A stretch of DNA of 64,000 nucleotides, taken from the NCBI GenBank assembly GCA_963761985.1, contig CAVXIT010000004.1:1-64000 (forward strand), written 5' to 3'. Position 1 is the stretch's first letter. Each line of letters starts with the position of its first letter. The DNA is from JACCTH01 sp963761985 (GTDB taxonomy: Bacteria > Actinomycetota > Acidimicrobiia > Spongiisociales > ZC4RG35). Below are positions 9,038 through 18,442 of the stretch, piece by piece. Under the pieces are notes generated by a model. The model had not been told where the DNA came from, ran no database searches, and worked only from the letters and a program-made list of their open reading frames with translations. Both the position numbers and the translations under genes were made by a program.

Positions 9038-10273
9038 ATGGCAGCTAAGAGACTGATTCGAGGCAATCGTCGAGTAATTAGGGGCAATCGGGATGTCCTG
9101 ATCTCGATGCTCATGACCAACCGCATCGATCGCCGTGAGTTCTTGCGCAAGGTGGGCGCCGGGGGAGTCCTCATGCTGGGGGGTCCGGCTCTGCTCGCGG
9201 CTTGTGGCGATGGCACCTCGGCCGAAGGAACGACTGGCGGGACGGGTGCTTCGGGTGGAGGCGTCCTGAACGTCGACAACTGGATCGAGTACATCGACGC
9301 GAAGAACCCCGACGAAGCGCCGACGCTCTTGCGCTTCGAGGAAGAAACCGGGATAGACGTCAATTACATGGAGGGGGTCAACTCGAACGAGGACTGGTTC
9401 GGCAAGTACCAGCCCCAGCTCGCCGCCGGGGATGACATCGGCATCGACATCGTCGTTCTCACCGACTACATGGCTGCCCGCATGATCCGTCTCGGCTACC
9501 TCGAAACCATCGACCACGCCAACGTGCCCAATATGAGCAACCTGGCGCCCGCTCTGGCGAGTCCTGACTTCGATCCCAATCGCGACTACACCCTGCCCTG
9601 GCAGTCGGGGTTTACCGGTCTGGCCTACGACATGGATCAGACGGGGCGCGAGCTCACCACGTTGCAGGATCTGTTCGACCCGGCTTTTGCCGGGAAGGTA
9701 GGGCTGCTCGAAGGCTATGCCGACACGGTGCCGCTCTTCCTGTTGATGGAAGGCAAGGACCCCCAAACCGCATCTGTCGAGGACTATGTGGCGGTGACCG
9801 ATCGGATCGCCGAGGCTATCGCGTCAGGGCAGGTGCGGCAGGTCTATGGCAACGACTATCTCGACGCCCTGCTAAACGGCGACCTCGCAGTTTCTCTGGG
9901 CTGGTCAGGTGACATTGCGGCTAATCAGGAGGACGCTCCCAATCTCCGATTCGGCTTCCCGAGCGAGGGGTTCATGATTTGGAACGACAACATGATGATC
10001 CCCAAGGGAGCGGCGAACAAAGCCAACGCGGAGGCGTGGATGAACTTCTATTACGACCCGGTCAACGCCGCCGAGCTTGCCGCCTACATCTGGTACGTGT
10101 CCCCGGTGACCGGCGCCAAAGAGGCCGTCGCCGACATCGCCCCCGAACTCGCCGATTCCGAGTTGATATTCCCCACCGAAGCAACTCTCTCCAATGCTCA
10201 TCTGGTGAAGTCGTTCACGGAGGAGGAAGAGGCAGAGGTCAGCCAGGCGGTGTCTGCCGCAACCGGCGTTTAG
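9038..10273 (+). CDS. potD: Spermidine/putrescine-type ABC transporter substrate-binding lipoprotein
   Basis: A 411-residue extracytoplasmic binding protein. It has both a twin-arginine-like motif (DRREFLRKVG, Arg32-Arg33) and a lipobox LLAAC with lipidated Cys56, so it is probably exported folded by Tat and anchored as a lipoprotein. The mature part starts VLNVDNWIEYIDAKN, the PotD/PotF first strand, and contains LGWSGDIAAN and the SEGFMIWNDNMMIPKGAANKANAEAWMNF segment diagnostic of PotD-like proteins. A GAGGAG ribosome site precedes the ATG by 5 nt. The stop codon abuts the potA ATG directly. The ligand is a polyamine or similar cation by family. Confidence 0.9.
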   Translation: MAAKRLIRGNRRVIRGNRDVLISMLMTNRIDRREFLRKVGAGGVLMLGGPALLAACGDGTSAEGTTGGTGASGGGVLNVDNWIEYIDAKNPDEAPTLLRFEEETGIDVNYMEGVNSNEDWFGKYQPQLAAGDDIGIDIVVLTDYMAARMIRLGYLETIDHANVPNMSNLAPALASPDFDPNRDYTLPWQSGFTGLAYDMDQTGRELTTLQDLFDPAFAGKVGLLEGYADTVPLFLLMEGKDPQTASVEDYVAVTDRIAEAIASGQVRQVYGNDYLDALLNGDLAVSLGWSGDIAANQEDAPNLRFGFPSEGFMIWNDNMMIPKGAANKANAEAWMNFYYDPVNAAELAAYIWYVSPVTGAKEAVADIAPELADSELIFPTEATLSNAHLVKSFTEEEEAEVSQAVSAATGV

Positions 10274-11368
10274 ATGGTTTCCGCTGAGGGAGCGTCCGGA
10301 ACACCTGCGGTTGAGCTCGACGGGGTAACCAAACAATTCGTCGACTTCTCCGCCGTCGAGGATCTCAACCTGACCGTCGACGACGGCCGCTTCTTCGCCT
10401 TGCTGGGGCCGAGCGGATGCGGCAAGACGACCACGCTGCGAATGATCGGTGGGTTTGAAGAACCAACCGCCGGTGTGATCCGGCTGCACGGAGAGAACGT
10501 CACCGGGCTCAAGCCCTACCGGCGGCCGGTCAACACCGTCTTCCAGAGCTACGCGCTGTTCCCACACCTTTCTATATATGAGAACGTCGCTTTCGGACTC
10601 CGTCGAAGCAAGGTCACCGACAGCGAGGTCAAGCGCCGGGTCGGCGAGGTGCTCGAGCTGGTTCAGTTGGTGGGCCGGGAGCACAGCCGACCGCGCCAGC
10701 TGTCGGGCGGCCAGCAGCAAAGAGTGGCGCTGGCTCGCGCTCTGGTCAATCACCCGCGCGTCCTCCTCCTCGACGAGCCGTTGGGTGCGCTCGACCTCAA
10801 GCTCCGCAAAGAGATGCAGATCGAGTTGAAGCGCATACAACAAGAGGTCGGCATCACGTTCATCCACGTCACCCATGACCAGGAGGAAGCGATGACGATG
10901 GCCGACACCATCGCGGTGATGCACAAGGGACACATAGAGCGGATGGGGGAGCCCACCGAGATATATGAGGATCCGCGGACGGCTTTCGTCTCGGGCTTCC
11001 TGGGGGCCTCCAACCTGATGAGCGGGAAAGTAGACGGTGGAGCTGGAACGGTTGGACTCACAGGCGGGGGAGCGGTAGCCGCCGACCCCAAGAGACTTCC
11101 TGCAAACGGAACCGAAGTCAAGGTGGGAGTGCGCCCGGAGAAGATCAAGCTGCATGCTCCCGGGGATGAGTCCGCACCCCGCAACCGCTTGCCGGGGAAA
11201 GTGACCGATGCCAGCTTCATCGGAGTTTCGACGCACTACTTGGTCGAAACTCCACAGGCCGGTGAGATGGCAGTCGTGGTGCAGAACCTCGACGACCGTC
11301 GCTTCGCTCTGGGCGAAGACGTGGTCGTCGCCTGGCAGCCGGAGCACACTTTTGTGGTGACTGAGTGA
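10274..11368 (+). CDS. potA: Polyamine ABC transporter ATP-binding protein
   Basis: A 364-residue ATPase subunit. Walker A GPSGCGKTT is at residues 45-53, the Q-loop near FQSYALFPH, the signature LSGGQQQR at 143-150, Walker B LLLDEP at 164-169, and the H-loop in VTHDQEEAMTMAD. The C-terminal 120 residues form a TOBE domain (VGVRPEKIKL, AWQPEHTFVV), as in PotA. It powers import through PotB and PotC. It follows potD with no gap and overlaps potB by 4 nt, so the four subunits are one translational unit. Confidence 0.93.
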   Translation: MVSAEGASGTPAVELDGVTKQFVDFSAVEDLNLTVDDGRFFALLGPSGCGKTTTLRMIGGFEEPTAGVIRLHGENVTGLKPYRRPVNTVFQSYALFPHLSIYENVAFGLRRSKVTDSEVKRRVGEVLELVQLVGREHSRPRQLSGGQQQRVALARALVNHPRVLLLDEPLGALDLKLRKEMQIELKRIQQEVGITFIHVTHDQEEAMTMADTIAVMHKGHIERMGEPTEIYEDPRTAFVSGFLGASNLMSGKVDGGAGTVGLTGGGAVAADPKRLPANGTEVKVGVRPEKIKLHAPGDESAPRNRLPGKVTDASFIGVSTHYLVETPQAGEMAVVVQNLDDRRFALGEDVVVAWQPEHTFVVTE

Positions 11369-12270
11369 CGGTGGTCGCCGACCGCCCACCACTAACACCC
11401 GAGAAAAAGGCCGCGCTGGCCGGACGCAAACGGCGTCGGGTTCCCTATCTGCTCCTGGCGCCGGGAATCATCTATCTGATCCTTCTCTATGTGGTCCCAT
11501 TGATCAGCTTGACGAGGATGGCGTTGCAGGAAGGCAATCTCCAGTCAGGCTACGAATTCACGTGGGCCTGGGAGAACTTCACCCAGGTCTTCACCACCTA
11601 TCGGGCCCAGCTGTTCCGTTCGTTGCTCTACTCGGTGGGTGCCACCCTGATCACGCTTCTAATCGGGTACCCCCTCGCCTACGCGATCGCCTTGCGGACC
11701 GGACGCTGGAAGAACTTGTTCCTGGTGCTGCTCCTCGTCCCGTTTCTTATCCCGTTCCTGCTGCGGACCTTGGCCTGGCGGACGATCTTGGCAGACAACG
11801 GGATCGTCGTGCAGACGCTGATCAATATCGGGATCCTGCCCGAACAGGGAGGCCGGCTACTGGCGACCGGATGGGCCGTCCTGGCCGGGCTCGTCTACAG
11901 CTTCCTGCCCTTCATGGTCCTCCCCATCTATGTCGCCCTCGAGAAGATTGATCGCTCGATGCTCGAAGCGGCCGGAGATCTCTATTCGAGTCCGTTTACC
12001 GCGTTCTGGAAGGTGACCTGGCCGCTTTCCCTTCCCGGGGTGATCTCGGGAACTCTCCTGACCGTGATTCCGGCGGCAGGGGACTACATCAACGTCCAAC
12101 TGCTTGGTAACCCCCAACAAACGATGATGGGCAACGTGATCGAGAACAAGTTCTTGAGCGTCGTTGACTATCCGGCGGCGGCCGCGATCTCGATCACCTT
12201 GATGCTTGCCATCGTGATCGCCGTGGTCTTCTACGTGCGGTCGGTTGGAACCGAGGAACTGGTGACGTGA
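11365..12270 (+). CDS. potB: Polyamine ABC transporter permease, PotB type
   Basis: A 301-residue inner-membrane permease. About six transmembrane helices are visible, the first LLAPGIIYLILLYVVPLISL near residues 29-48. The EAA loop that contacts the ATPase is present as LEAAGDLYSSPFTAFWKVTWPLSLPG. The protein starts with GTG overlapping the potA TGA. PotB and PotC form the heterodimeric channel; the gene order potD-A-B-C differs from the enterobacterial potABCD order but is common elsewhere. Confidence 0.9.
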   Translation: MTVVADRPPLTPEKKAALAGRKRRRVPYLLLAPGIIYLILLYVVPLISLTRMALQEGNLQSGYEFTWAWENFTQVFTTYRAQLFRSLLYSVGATLITLLIGYPLAYAIALRTGRWKNLFLVLLLVPFLIPFLLRTLAWRTILADNGIVVQTLINIGILPEQGGRLLATGWAVLAGLVYSFLPFMVLPIYVALEKIDRSMLEAAGDLYSSPFTAFWKVTWPLSLPGVISGTLLTVIPAAGDYINVQLLGNPQQTMMGNVIENKFLSVVDYPAAAAISITLMLAIVIAVVFYVRSVGTEELVT

Positions 12271-13064
12271 TGGCGCGCCTGAAGCGGATGATTCTCCCGG
12301 TGTACCTGGGATTCGGGCTGCTCTATCTGTTCTTGCCGGTCCTGGTTGTCATCCTGTTTTCGTTCAACGACAACCAGGGTCGGTTCAACGTTCGGTGGCA
12401 GGGTTTCACCCTGCGCCATTGGCTTGATCCCTTCCGCGTCGCGGAAGTGCCAAGGGCACTGCTGGTCAGCATCGTCGTGGCGCTGATCAGCTCGGCTATC
12501 GCCACAGCAATCGGCACTTTGATTGCGCTCGCCCTGACCCGCTATCGCTTTCGGGGCCGGGCGCCCACCAACATCTTGCTCTTCTTTCCGATGGCCACTC
12601 CCGAAGTGGTGATGGGCTCGTCGCTACTCGGTCTGTTTGTCGCTACCCGGTTCAGCACCGGATGGGTGACGCTGATCCTGGCCCACATTCTCTTCATCAT
12701 CTCGTACGCCGTAGCCACGGTGCGAGCTCGGATCGTCGGGTTCGACCGTCACCTCGAGGAAGCATCGATGGACCTATATGCGGACGAGTGGCTGACCTTC
12801 CGCAAGGTGACCCTGCCGATGATCATGCCGGGCGTATTCGCCGCCTTCCTCCTCGGATTTGCGCTCTCCCTGGACGACTTTGTCGTTTCCAACTTCACCG
12901 CCGGCCCGATCCAGACCTATCCGCTCCTCGTTTGGGGCGCAGCCCGCCGTGGGATTCCGCCCCAGGTCAATGTGTGGGGCACGATCATCTTTGTTGTCAC
13001 CGTCTCGGTGATGCTGCTCTTCCTCTGGTCGCAAAAACGCCGCCAAAAAAGGCTTGGCGTCTAG
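12267..13064 (+). CDS. potC: Polyamine ABC transporter permease, PotC type
   Basis: A 265-residue permease with about six hydrophobic helices and the cytoplasmic EAA motif EEASMDLYADEWLTFRKVTLPMIMPG. FALSLDDFVVSNFTAGP after the EAA loop is a highly typical PotC/YdcV segment. The start is GTG 12267 overlapping the potB stop, or ATG 12270 one codon later. It closes the plus-strand amine cluster; its 3' end overlaps the convergent MFS gene by 4 bp. Confidence 0.9.
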   Translation: MMARLKRMILPVYLGFGLLYLFLPVLVVILFSFNDNQGRFNVRWQGFTLRHWLDPFRVAEVPRALLVSIVVALISSAIATAIGTLIALALTRYRFRGRAPTNILLFFPMATPEVVMGSSLLGLFVATRFSTGWVTLILAHILFIISYAVATVRARIVGFDRHLEEASMDLYADEWLTFRKVTLPMIMPGVFAAFLLGFALSLDDFVVSNFTAGPIQTYPLLVWGAARRGIPPQVNVWGTIIFVVTVSVMLLFLWSQKRRQKRLGV

Positions 13065-14554
13065 AACTCACCATTCGGTGTTGCGTGGCCAACGCGGCGT
13101 TGCACTGCAGCGAGCGTCTCGGCGATTTCTTCGGCTTCTCTCGCCAAGGCTGTCCCGACCTGCACATCGATAAGTCCAGCTTCTACAGCGACCAGTATTT
13201 CCGATTCGAGGTGTTCTGCTGAGCCGACTCCCTGCCGGATCTGTCGGGCAAAGTCTGCGATCGCAAATCGAAGGGAATCCCGCTCCATCGAGCCGGCACG
13301 CTCGATGTCACGCATTCCCGGGAGGAAGAGGAAGGAGAAAGTCACAACTGCACCAAGAAGTCCCGCCGCGATCAATGTCGTCCGGGCGCCCAAGAGCGCG
13401 GCCACCGGCCCAGTCAGTGCATAAGAGACGGGCACCAGACCGATCGAAATGAACCAGTCGAGGCTGGACACCCTTCCGAGTAGGCGCCCTGGAACCAGTC
13501 GCTGCTTCGTGGTCGCCCAGGCAATCAGACCGGCGCTCTCGAGGGAACCAAAAACGAAAGCTGCGATCATTGCCTGCCAAGGAACCCGGGCGAGTCCGTA
13601 ACCCGCCACGGCAAGGGTCGACACCGTCCAGCAGACGTAGATGAACGTCATGCTCCGTCGTGGGATGCCACGGCGGCCGACGAAAATCGCGGCACCGATA
13701 GATCCGATTCCACCGACTCCGAGGATGAATCCAAGGTCTGCGGCTGATCGGCCCATCTCGTTCTTGACGACAAATGGCAGCAGCACCTCTATGGGGCCGA
13801 GAAACAGAAGATATGCGCACGCGGCGGCGAGAAAGGTCCCCCACAGCCACACGCGGGACCGGATGTAACGAAACCCCTCTCCCACGTCCCGAAGCAGGGA
13901 AACCGCGACATCTGCCACTTCGCTTCGCGGCCGCGGTCGCATTGCCGCCAACGCCACAATTGAAACCGCGAAGGTGCCGGCGTCGAGAAGAAACGCCCCT
14001 CCTGCGCCCCACACCCCGATGACAACGCCACCGATAGCAGGGCCGGCGAGCTGCCAGGCCGCGGGCCGTACGAACTGGTCAAGCGAATTCGCTTGAGTGA
14101 GGAGAGTCGAGGGGACCAGCTCCGGGACGATGGCGTCGAACGATGGCCCGAAAAACGCGGTGCCAGCGCCGTAAAAGGCGGCAAGGACGGCAATGTGCCA
14201 CACCTCGATCACGCCGCCAAGGGAAAGAATCCCAAGCACTGCCACCGCGGCGCCCCTCACCAGATCGGCCGTGATCATCACAGTTCGCCGATCAAACCGA
14301 TCGCTCACTGCTCCCCCGACAAGGAGCAGGAGCACATGCGGAGTCGACATGGCTATGCCAACAATGGACAGGGCGGTCGGCGCGTCCGAAAGTTCGTAGA
14401 CCTGCCATGCCATCGCGACCAGGAAAATTCCGTCCCCGAGAAGCGAGACGACCATGCCCGTCCAAAGCAGGCGAAAGTCGCGGAGACGCAGCGGTTCCAG
14501 AAGGTTCGCCCGACCCGAATCTTTAAGAGAGGGCTTGGATCCGTTGCCTGCCAT
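13061..14554 (-). CDS. MFS transporter, EntS/DHA3-like exporter
   Basis: A 497-residue major facilitator protein with about twelve hydrophobic helices. LRLRDFRLLWTGMVVSLLGDGIF at the start and GGAVSDRFDRRTVMI (the MFS loop 2-3 motif) place it with the EntS/DHA3 drug- and siderophore-exporter group. The last 70 residues are a soluble tail without membrane segments. It is downstream of, and co-directional with, the histidine kinase and alpha-oxoamine synthase (70-bp gap from the kinase stop), so it could export their product; this is speculative. Substrate unknown. Confidence 0.82.
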   Translation of the reverse strand: MAGNGSKPSLKDSGRANLLEPLRLRDFRLLWTGMVVSLLGDGIFLVAMAWQVYELSDAPTALSIVGIAMSTPHVLLLLVGGAVSDRFDRRTVMITADLVRGAAVAVLGILSLGGVIEVWHIAVLAAFYGAGTAFFGPSFDAIVPELVPSTLLTQANSLDQFVRPAAWQLAGPAIGGVVIGVWGAGGAFLLDAGTFAVSIVALAAMRPRPRSEVADVAVSLLRDVGEGFRYIRSRVWLWGTFLAAACAYLLFLGPIEVLLPFVVKNEMGRSAADLGFILGVGGIGSIGAAIFVGRRGIPRRSMTFIYVCWTVSTLAVAGYGLARVPWQAMIAAFVFGSLESAGLIAWATTKQRLVPGRLLGRVSSLDWFISIGLVPVSYALTGPVAALLGARTTLIAAGLLGAVVTFSFLFLPGMRDIERAGSMERDSLRFAIADFARQIRQGVGSAEHLESEILVAVEAGLIDVQVGTALAREAEEIAETLAAVQRRVGHATPNGEF

Positions 14555-14624
14555 CAGCTTGGGAAGTCTCCGAGTAGCGCCGGTGAGCTCACCTGGCTGA
14601 TATCGACCCGTTGGAAGGGGGCCT

Positions 14625-16827
14625 TTATGCCGTCAGGGACTTGTCCCGCTGGCCTTGGTGTCGTTTTGGCCTGAGAACGTTCCTTACTGCGCCCACCGGC
14701 TCCGTCGATCCCTCTGAAGACGTGCTTCGGGTGTGGGCCTCAGTGGCCGACAGTGGGATCGCCAGCGCCATGGTGGTGCCTTCAGGTCCTGTATGAACGA
14801 AAATCGAACCGTCTATGGCCTCGGCCATGAGCCGGGCAAGGTAGAGGCCGAGACCCGTGCCCGAGCTACGGCTGTGCTTCTCAAACTTATCGAAGGCCCG
14901 CGGCAGGAACTCTGGATCAATTCCCGGTCCGTTGTCTCGTACGAGGAAGTAGAGCGCCGGGTCGGGCGCGACGCCAACGGCCTGCATCGGAGTGAACGGA
15001 AGAGACTCGCACCACTTCGATTTCCACCTGGGTCGCCCCATGGGTGTGGGCGTTGTCGGTGAGTGAAAGCAGCAATTGCACCAGTGCCTGCGGGTCGGTG
15101 TGAATCGCTTCCGCAGCCAACGAATCGCCTTTGATAGTTGAGCTCGCGGAATTGCCCGCTCGCCGCAGTCTGTCCAATACGTTCCGGACCGTGGTCCGGC
15201 GCAAGGTATAACTGAGACCGCGGTTTTCGATCCGCGCCACCGTCAGCATTTGGGAGATGAGGTCGTCAAGTCGGTTCCCATCACGAACCATGTCCTCCAC
15301 CAATTCCTGACGATCTTTCTCGGCCATGCCATTGCTCCGGAGCAGTTCGGCGCCGGTAACGACACTCGTAAGGGGAGTTCGTAACTCATGGTTGATCATC
15401 AGCACGAATTCGGAACGGATGCGGTTGGTCTCCTGTTCGGCTTCGAGGGCTTTGACCAGTTGCTCTTCGATGTTCTTCTGCTTCGTGATGTCATACATGA
15501 CACCTTGCAAATAGATGGGCTTGCCATTTTCGTCGTAGACGGCGTCGGCTTCTTCCCGGATCCAGACCAACGTGTCGTCCTTTCCGACAATCCTGTACTC
15601 GCACTGGAGCCTTCCCTCACCCCGCAGCACTCCTAGCTCGGCACCAACTGCGATCGCTCGGTCTTCGGGCACGATGCGCTGGCGCCAAACCGAGGCAGCC
15701 GCGAATTCCTTCTGCGTAAAGCCGAGGATCGTTTCGATCTGGGGGCTGATATAGGTGAAGTCGCCGTCCTCACCAAACTCCGCGATATAGACGACAGCCG
15801 GCAAGCCCTCGACCAATGACCGGTATTTGTTTTCCGCCTCGCGCAATGCTCGAGCGGTCCGGCGATACTCGGTGATGTCCACCATCAGGCCGTTCAGACG
15901 AACCAACACAAGTGCGAAGGTGATGGCCGCTGCGGCCGCGGTTACTTTGGTTTGAACCCGGAAGGACACGGCGAAGTTGATGCAGGGCGCTAGGAGGGAG
16001 GCTGCCGCGAGGATGAGCAGTCGTCGTCGGGGCTGTTTGGGCTCGACCTCAGCGGCAGGCTCGTCGAACAGGTGAGTCGAAGGGTGAAGCGCCGCCGCAC
16101 CCATCAACAGATAGAAAAGGCCCCATCCACCTTCGAGATAGCCGGTGGTGTTGTCGTATCCCCCATGGAGGACGATCCAGCCATAAATACTGTCGGTGAC
16201 AAATAGAACGGCGATCGACCCCATCAAGAGGTGAAACGCCGAAGAACGCCGCCCCGCCCCGACCGCCAAACGAACGGCGACCGTTACCAGGATGAGATCC
16301 ATCAGCGGATAGGCCATCGCCACCAGCTTCTCGACGATCGTCAGGGTGGGGTCGACGACGTAGGGCGAGATCAGGAAAACCCACGAGATCGTGCCAACGC
16401 CAATGCCAACGATCAGCGAGTCGATGAGGCTGGCCCGGTCGCGACCCGGGCTGCGGTGGCGGACCAGGAGAAGAATGCCTGCCACCAGGAACGGATACAC
16501 CGAAAGATAAAACAGGTCGCCGATTGAAGGGAAGGGTGGGTCGGTGCCGAAGAAACGGGAGTAGTTGTAGGTGATCACATCACCAGCCACGAAAAGAACC
16601 TGGCCGATTGCCACCAGGAGCCACGGGAGACGGTGACCGGGGCGATGCTTTCGCATGGCGGTGACGATCACCAGCGCCCCAGACAAGGCAATCAGATTGA
16701 AGATTGGCCCAAGCCGCAACCCCGGCACCAGCAGGAATGCCAATAGAACAAGGGTCCCAACTACAAGATAGGTCAGCCAGGTTTTGCGGATCATGGCTCG
16801 AATATCGGCCCCTATTGGCAGGGGCAT
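14625..16827 (-). CDS. Multi-TM PAS sensor histidine kinase (one frame break near 14985)
   Basis: From ATG 16827 the protein has an N-terminal membrane part of about nine to ten helices (residues about 10-320), a PAS/PAC sensor domain (EFGEDGDFTYISPQIETILGFT to LQGVMYDITKQK), a HisKA domain with the phospho-acceptor His near residue 480 in MINHELRTPLTS, and a HATPase domain starting at LLSLTDNAHTHGATQVEIEVV. The reading frame then runs out, while the adjacent frame continues exactly with FLVRDNGPGIDPEF and SSGTGLGLYLARLMAEA (G1 and G2 boxes). Removing one G near 14985 restores the frame. It lies 12 bp after the alpha-oxoamine synthase, so the pair is one transcription unit. No response regulator is adjacent. 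The signal is unknown. Confidence 0.8.
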
Positions 16828-16839
16828 TAGGTGGTCGTC

Positions 16840-18240
16840 CTAGGCACTCCGACCTACTGACTGCACTGGCAGACCTCCAGTTTCTCGATGCTGCAGGTCG
16901 AAGCGGCGATCGAGCTCACCTAGGACGTCGCAGAGCAAGTCGATTTGGTCGTCGCCGTTTAGGGCGGTCACCTGAATACGAAAACCGACCTCATGCCGGG
17001 GCACGAGCGGGTATGCCGCCATCGTCACGTAGATTCCCTGCCGGTATAAATACTGACCGACGATGTCGATATCTTCGTGGTGCGCCAATGGGATCTCGAT
17101 GATCGGGAGCCCAGACGTGTTCGGGGTATGGATGCCGAGTTCAGCCAGATGTTCAAGTACGCGACGGGTCTTGCGATGGATTTCCGTTCGTAAGAGATCC
17201 CCTCGCTTGTCGTTGACATCGAGACCAACCCACGTTGTCGCCAGCGAGGCGACCGGAGACGGACCTGAGAAAAGATAGGGCGGGGCGGCAACCTTCAATA
17301 CATTCTTGAGCCGTGTGGGAAGGGCGAGAAATGCCAGCAACGAGGAATAAGCCTTGGACATCCCCCCAACCAAGACGACGTTCTCATAACTCTCGTTTTG
17401 GTGGCGAAGCAGGCTGTTCCCGCGCATGCCGTAGTCACATGTTTCCTCGGAGCCACGCTCACCGATCACTCCAAATCCGTGCGCATCGTCGATGTAGAGA
17501 AGGGCGTCGTACTCCCGAGCCAACCAGGCCAACTGGCGTACGTCGGGGGAGTTGCCCGTCATCGAGTTGACGCCATCGGTGGCGATCACCCGGGGCGTCG
17601 TCGCCGAGGAACGAAGCAATTCCTCGAGCTGTTCGTAGTCGTTGTGCCGGTAACGCTCGATGGTGGCCCCATGACTTCTGGCAATCGAACATCCGTCGAA
17701 GATGGTTTTGTGGGCACGGTCGTCCATAAAGATCACGCCGCTCCCCGCGAGCAATGGCAGCACAGACATATGGATGTGGGTGATGGTTGGAAACAGCAAC
17801 GTGTCCTCACATCCCAAAAGCCCGGTCAATCGCTCTTCGAGCTGTTCGTAAAGAATCGGGCTGCCGAGTAGTCGCGACCAGCTGGGGTGGGTTCCCCAAC
17901 GGTCCAAGTACGCGGGAACGGCTTCGATTATCTCCCGATCCCAGTCCAATCCGAGGTAATTGCAGGAAGCGAAGTCGGCCAGCCAATGGTCTCCGATTCT
18001 GATCCTCCGCCCATCCACCTCATCAATGACTGCATCCAGCATCGGGTGGGACTGTCGTAGCCGGTTCAGGTCGGATACCGTGGCCATCCACCGGTCAAGC
18101 CAGCCATCGGACTCCCGCCGCAACGGTTTTGAGGGATCCAGGAGTCGCGCGACGGGTTTTCCCCCAAGGCTGTCAGGCCGAGCGCCGTTGCGATTCATTT
18201 CGAAAGCACCTGAACTCGGCAACGGGCGTGCAACAGACAT
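16840..18240 (-). CDS. Alpha-oxoamine synthase family PLP enzyme (BioF/SPT/CqsA-like)
   Basis: A 466-residue fold-type I PLP enzyme. DFASCNYLGL (about 89-98), HPSWSRLLGSP, the PLP-stacking His177 in DRAHKTIFDG, TDGVNSMTGN, Asp251/Asp252 with IDDAHGFGVIG, and the Schiff-base Lys296 in GGMSKAYSS follow alpha-oxoamine synthase order. These enzymes condense an acyl-CoA with an amino acid (KAPA, sphingoid base, or the CAI-1/LAI-1 autoinducer precursor). The N-terminus is longer than in BioF (about 390 residues), and HPSWSRLL replaces the usual GSGGSRL. No biotin genes are nearby; a sensor kinase follows 12 bp downstream. A second possible start is ATG 18198. The exact reaction is not determinable. 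Confidence 0.78.
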   Translation of the reverse strand: MSVARPLPSSGAFEMNRNGARPDSLGGKPVARLLDPSKPLRRESDGWLDRWMATVSDLNRLRQSHPMLDAVIDEVDGRRIRIGDHWLADFASCNYLGLDWDREIIEAVPAYLDRWGTHPSWSRLLGSPILYEQLEERLTGLLGCEDTLLFPTITHIHMSVLPLLAGSGVIFMDDRAHKTIFDGCSIARSHGATIERYRHNDYEQLEELLRSSATTPRVIATDGVNSMTGNSPDVRQLAWLAREYDALLYIDDAHGFGVIGERGSEETCDYGMRGNSLLRHQNESYENVVLVGGMSKAYSSLLAFLALPTRLKNVLKVAAPPYLFSGPSPVASLATTWVGLDVNDKRGDLLRTEIHRKTRRVLEHLAELGIHTPNTSGLPIIEIPLAHHEDIDIVGQYLYRQGIYVTMAAYPLVPRHEVGFRIQVTALNGDDQIDLLCDVLGELDRRFDLQHRETGGLPVQSVGRSA

Positions 18241-18442
18241 TCGTACCTATCGACAAAACGACGGTCCAGGCTTGAGTTCGAAAACGCTTCCACAAACGCG
18301 CTAGTCATTTGGCGCGTTATTTTCGGCTGGATTCCGAGCACGTGACATCCCCGAGATAAGGGTGTTTCCAGATCGTCGCCCGCGAGACCAAAGCCATCGC
18401 CCATCGGTCCGAAGCTGGGAGAGTCCTAGAGCGGTTTGATCT

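Noticed and set aside
9905..11398. Long minus-strand frame (497 codons)
   Set aside because: Mirror of potD/potA; no recognisable domain.
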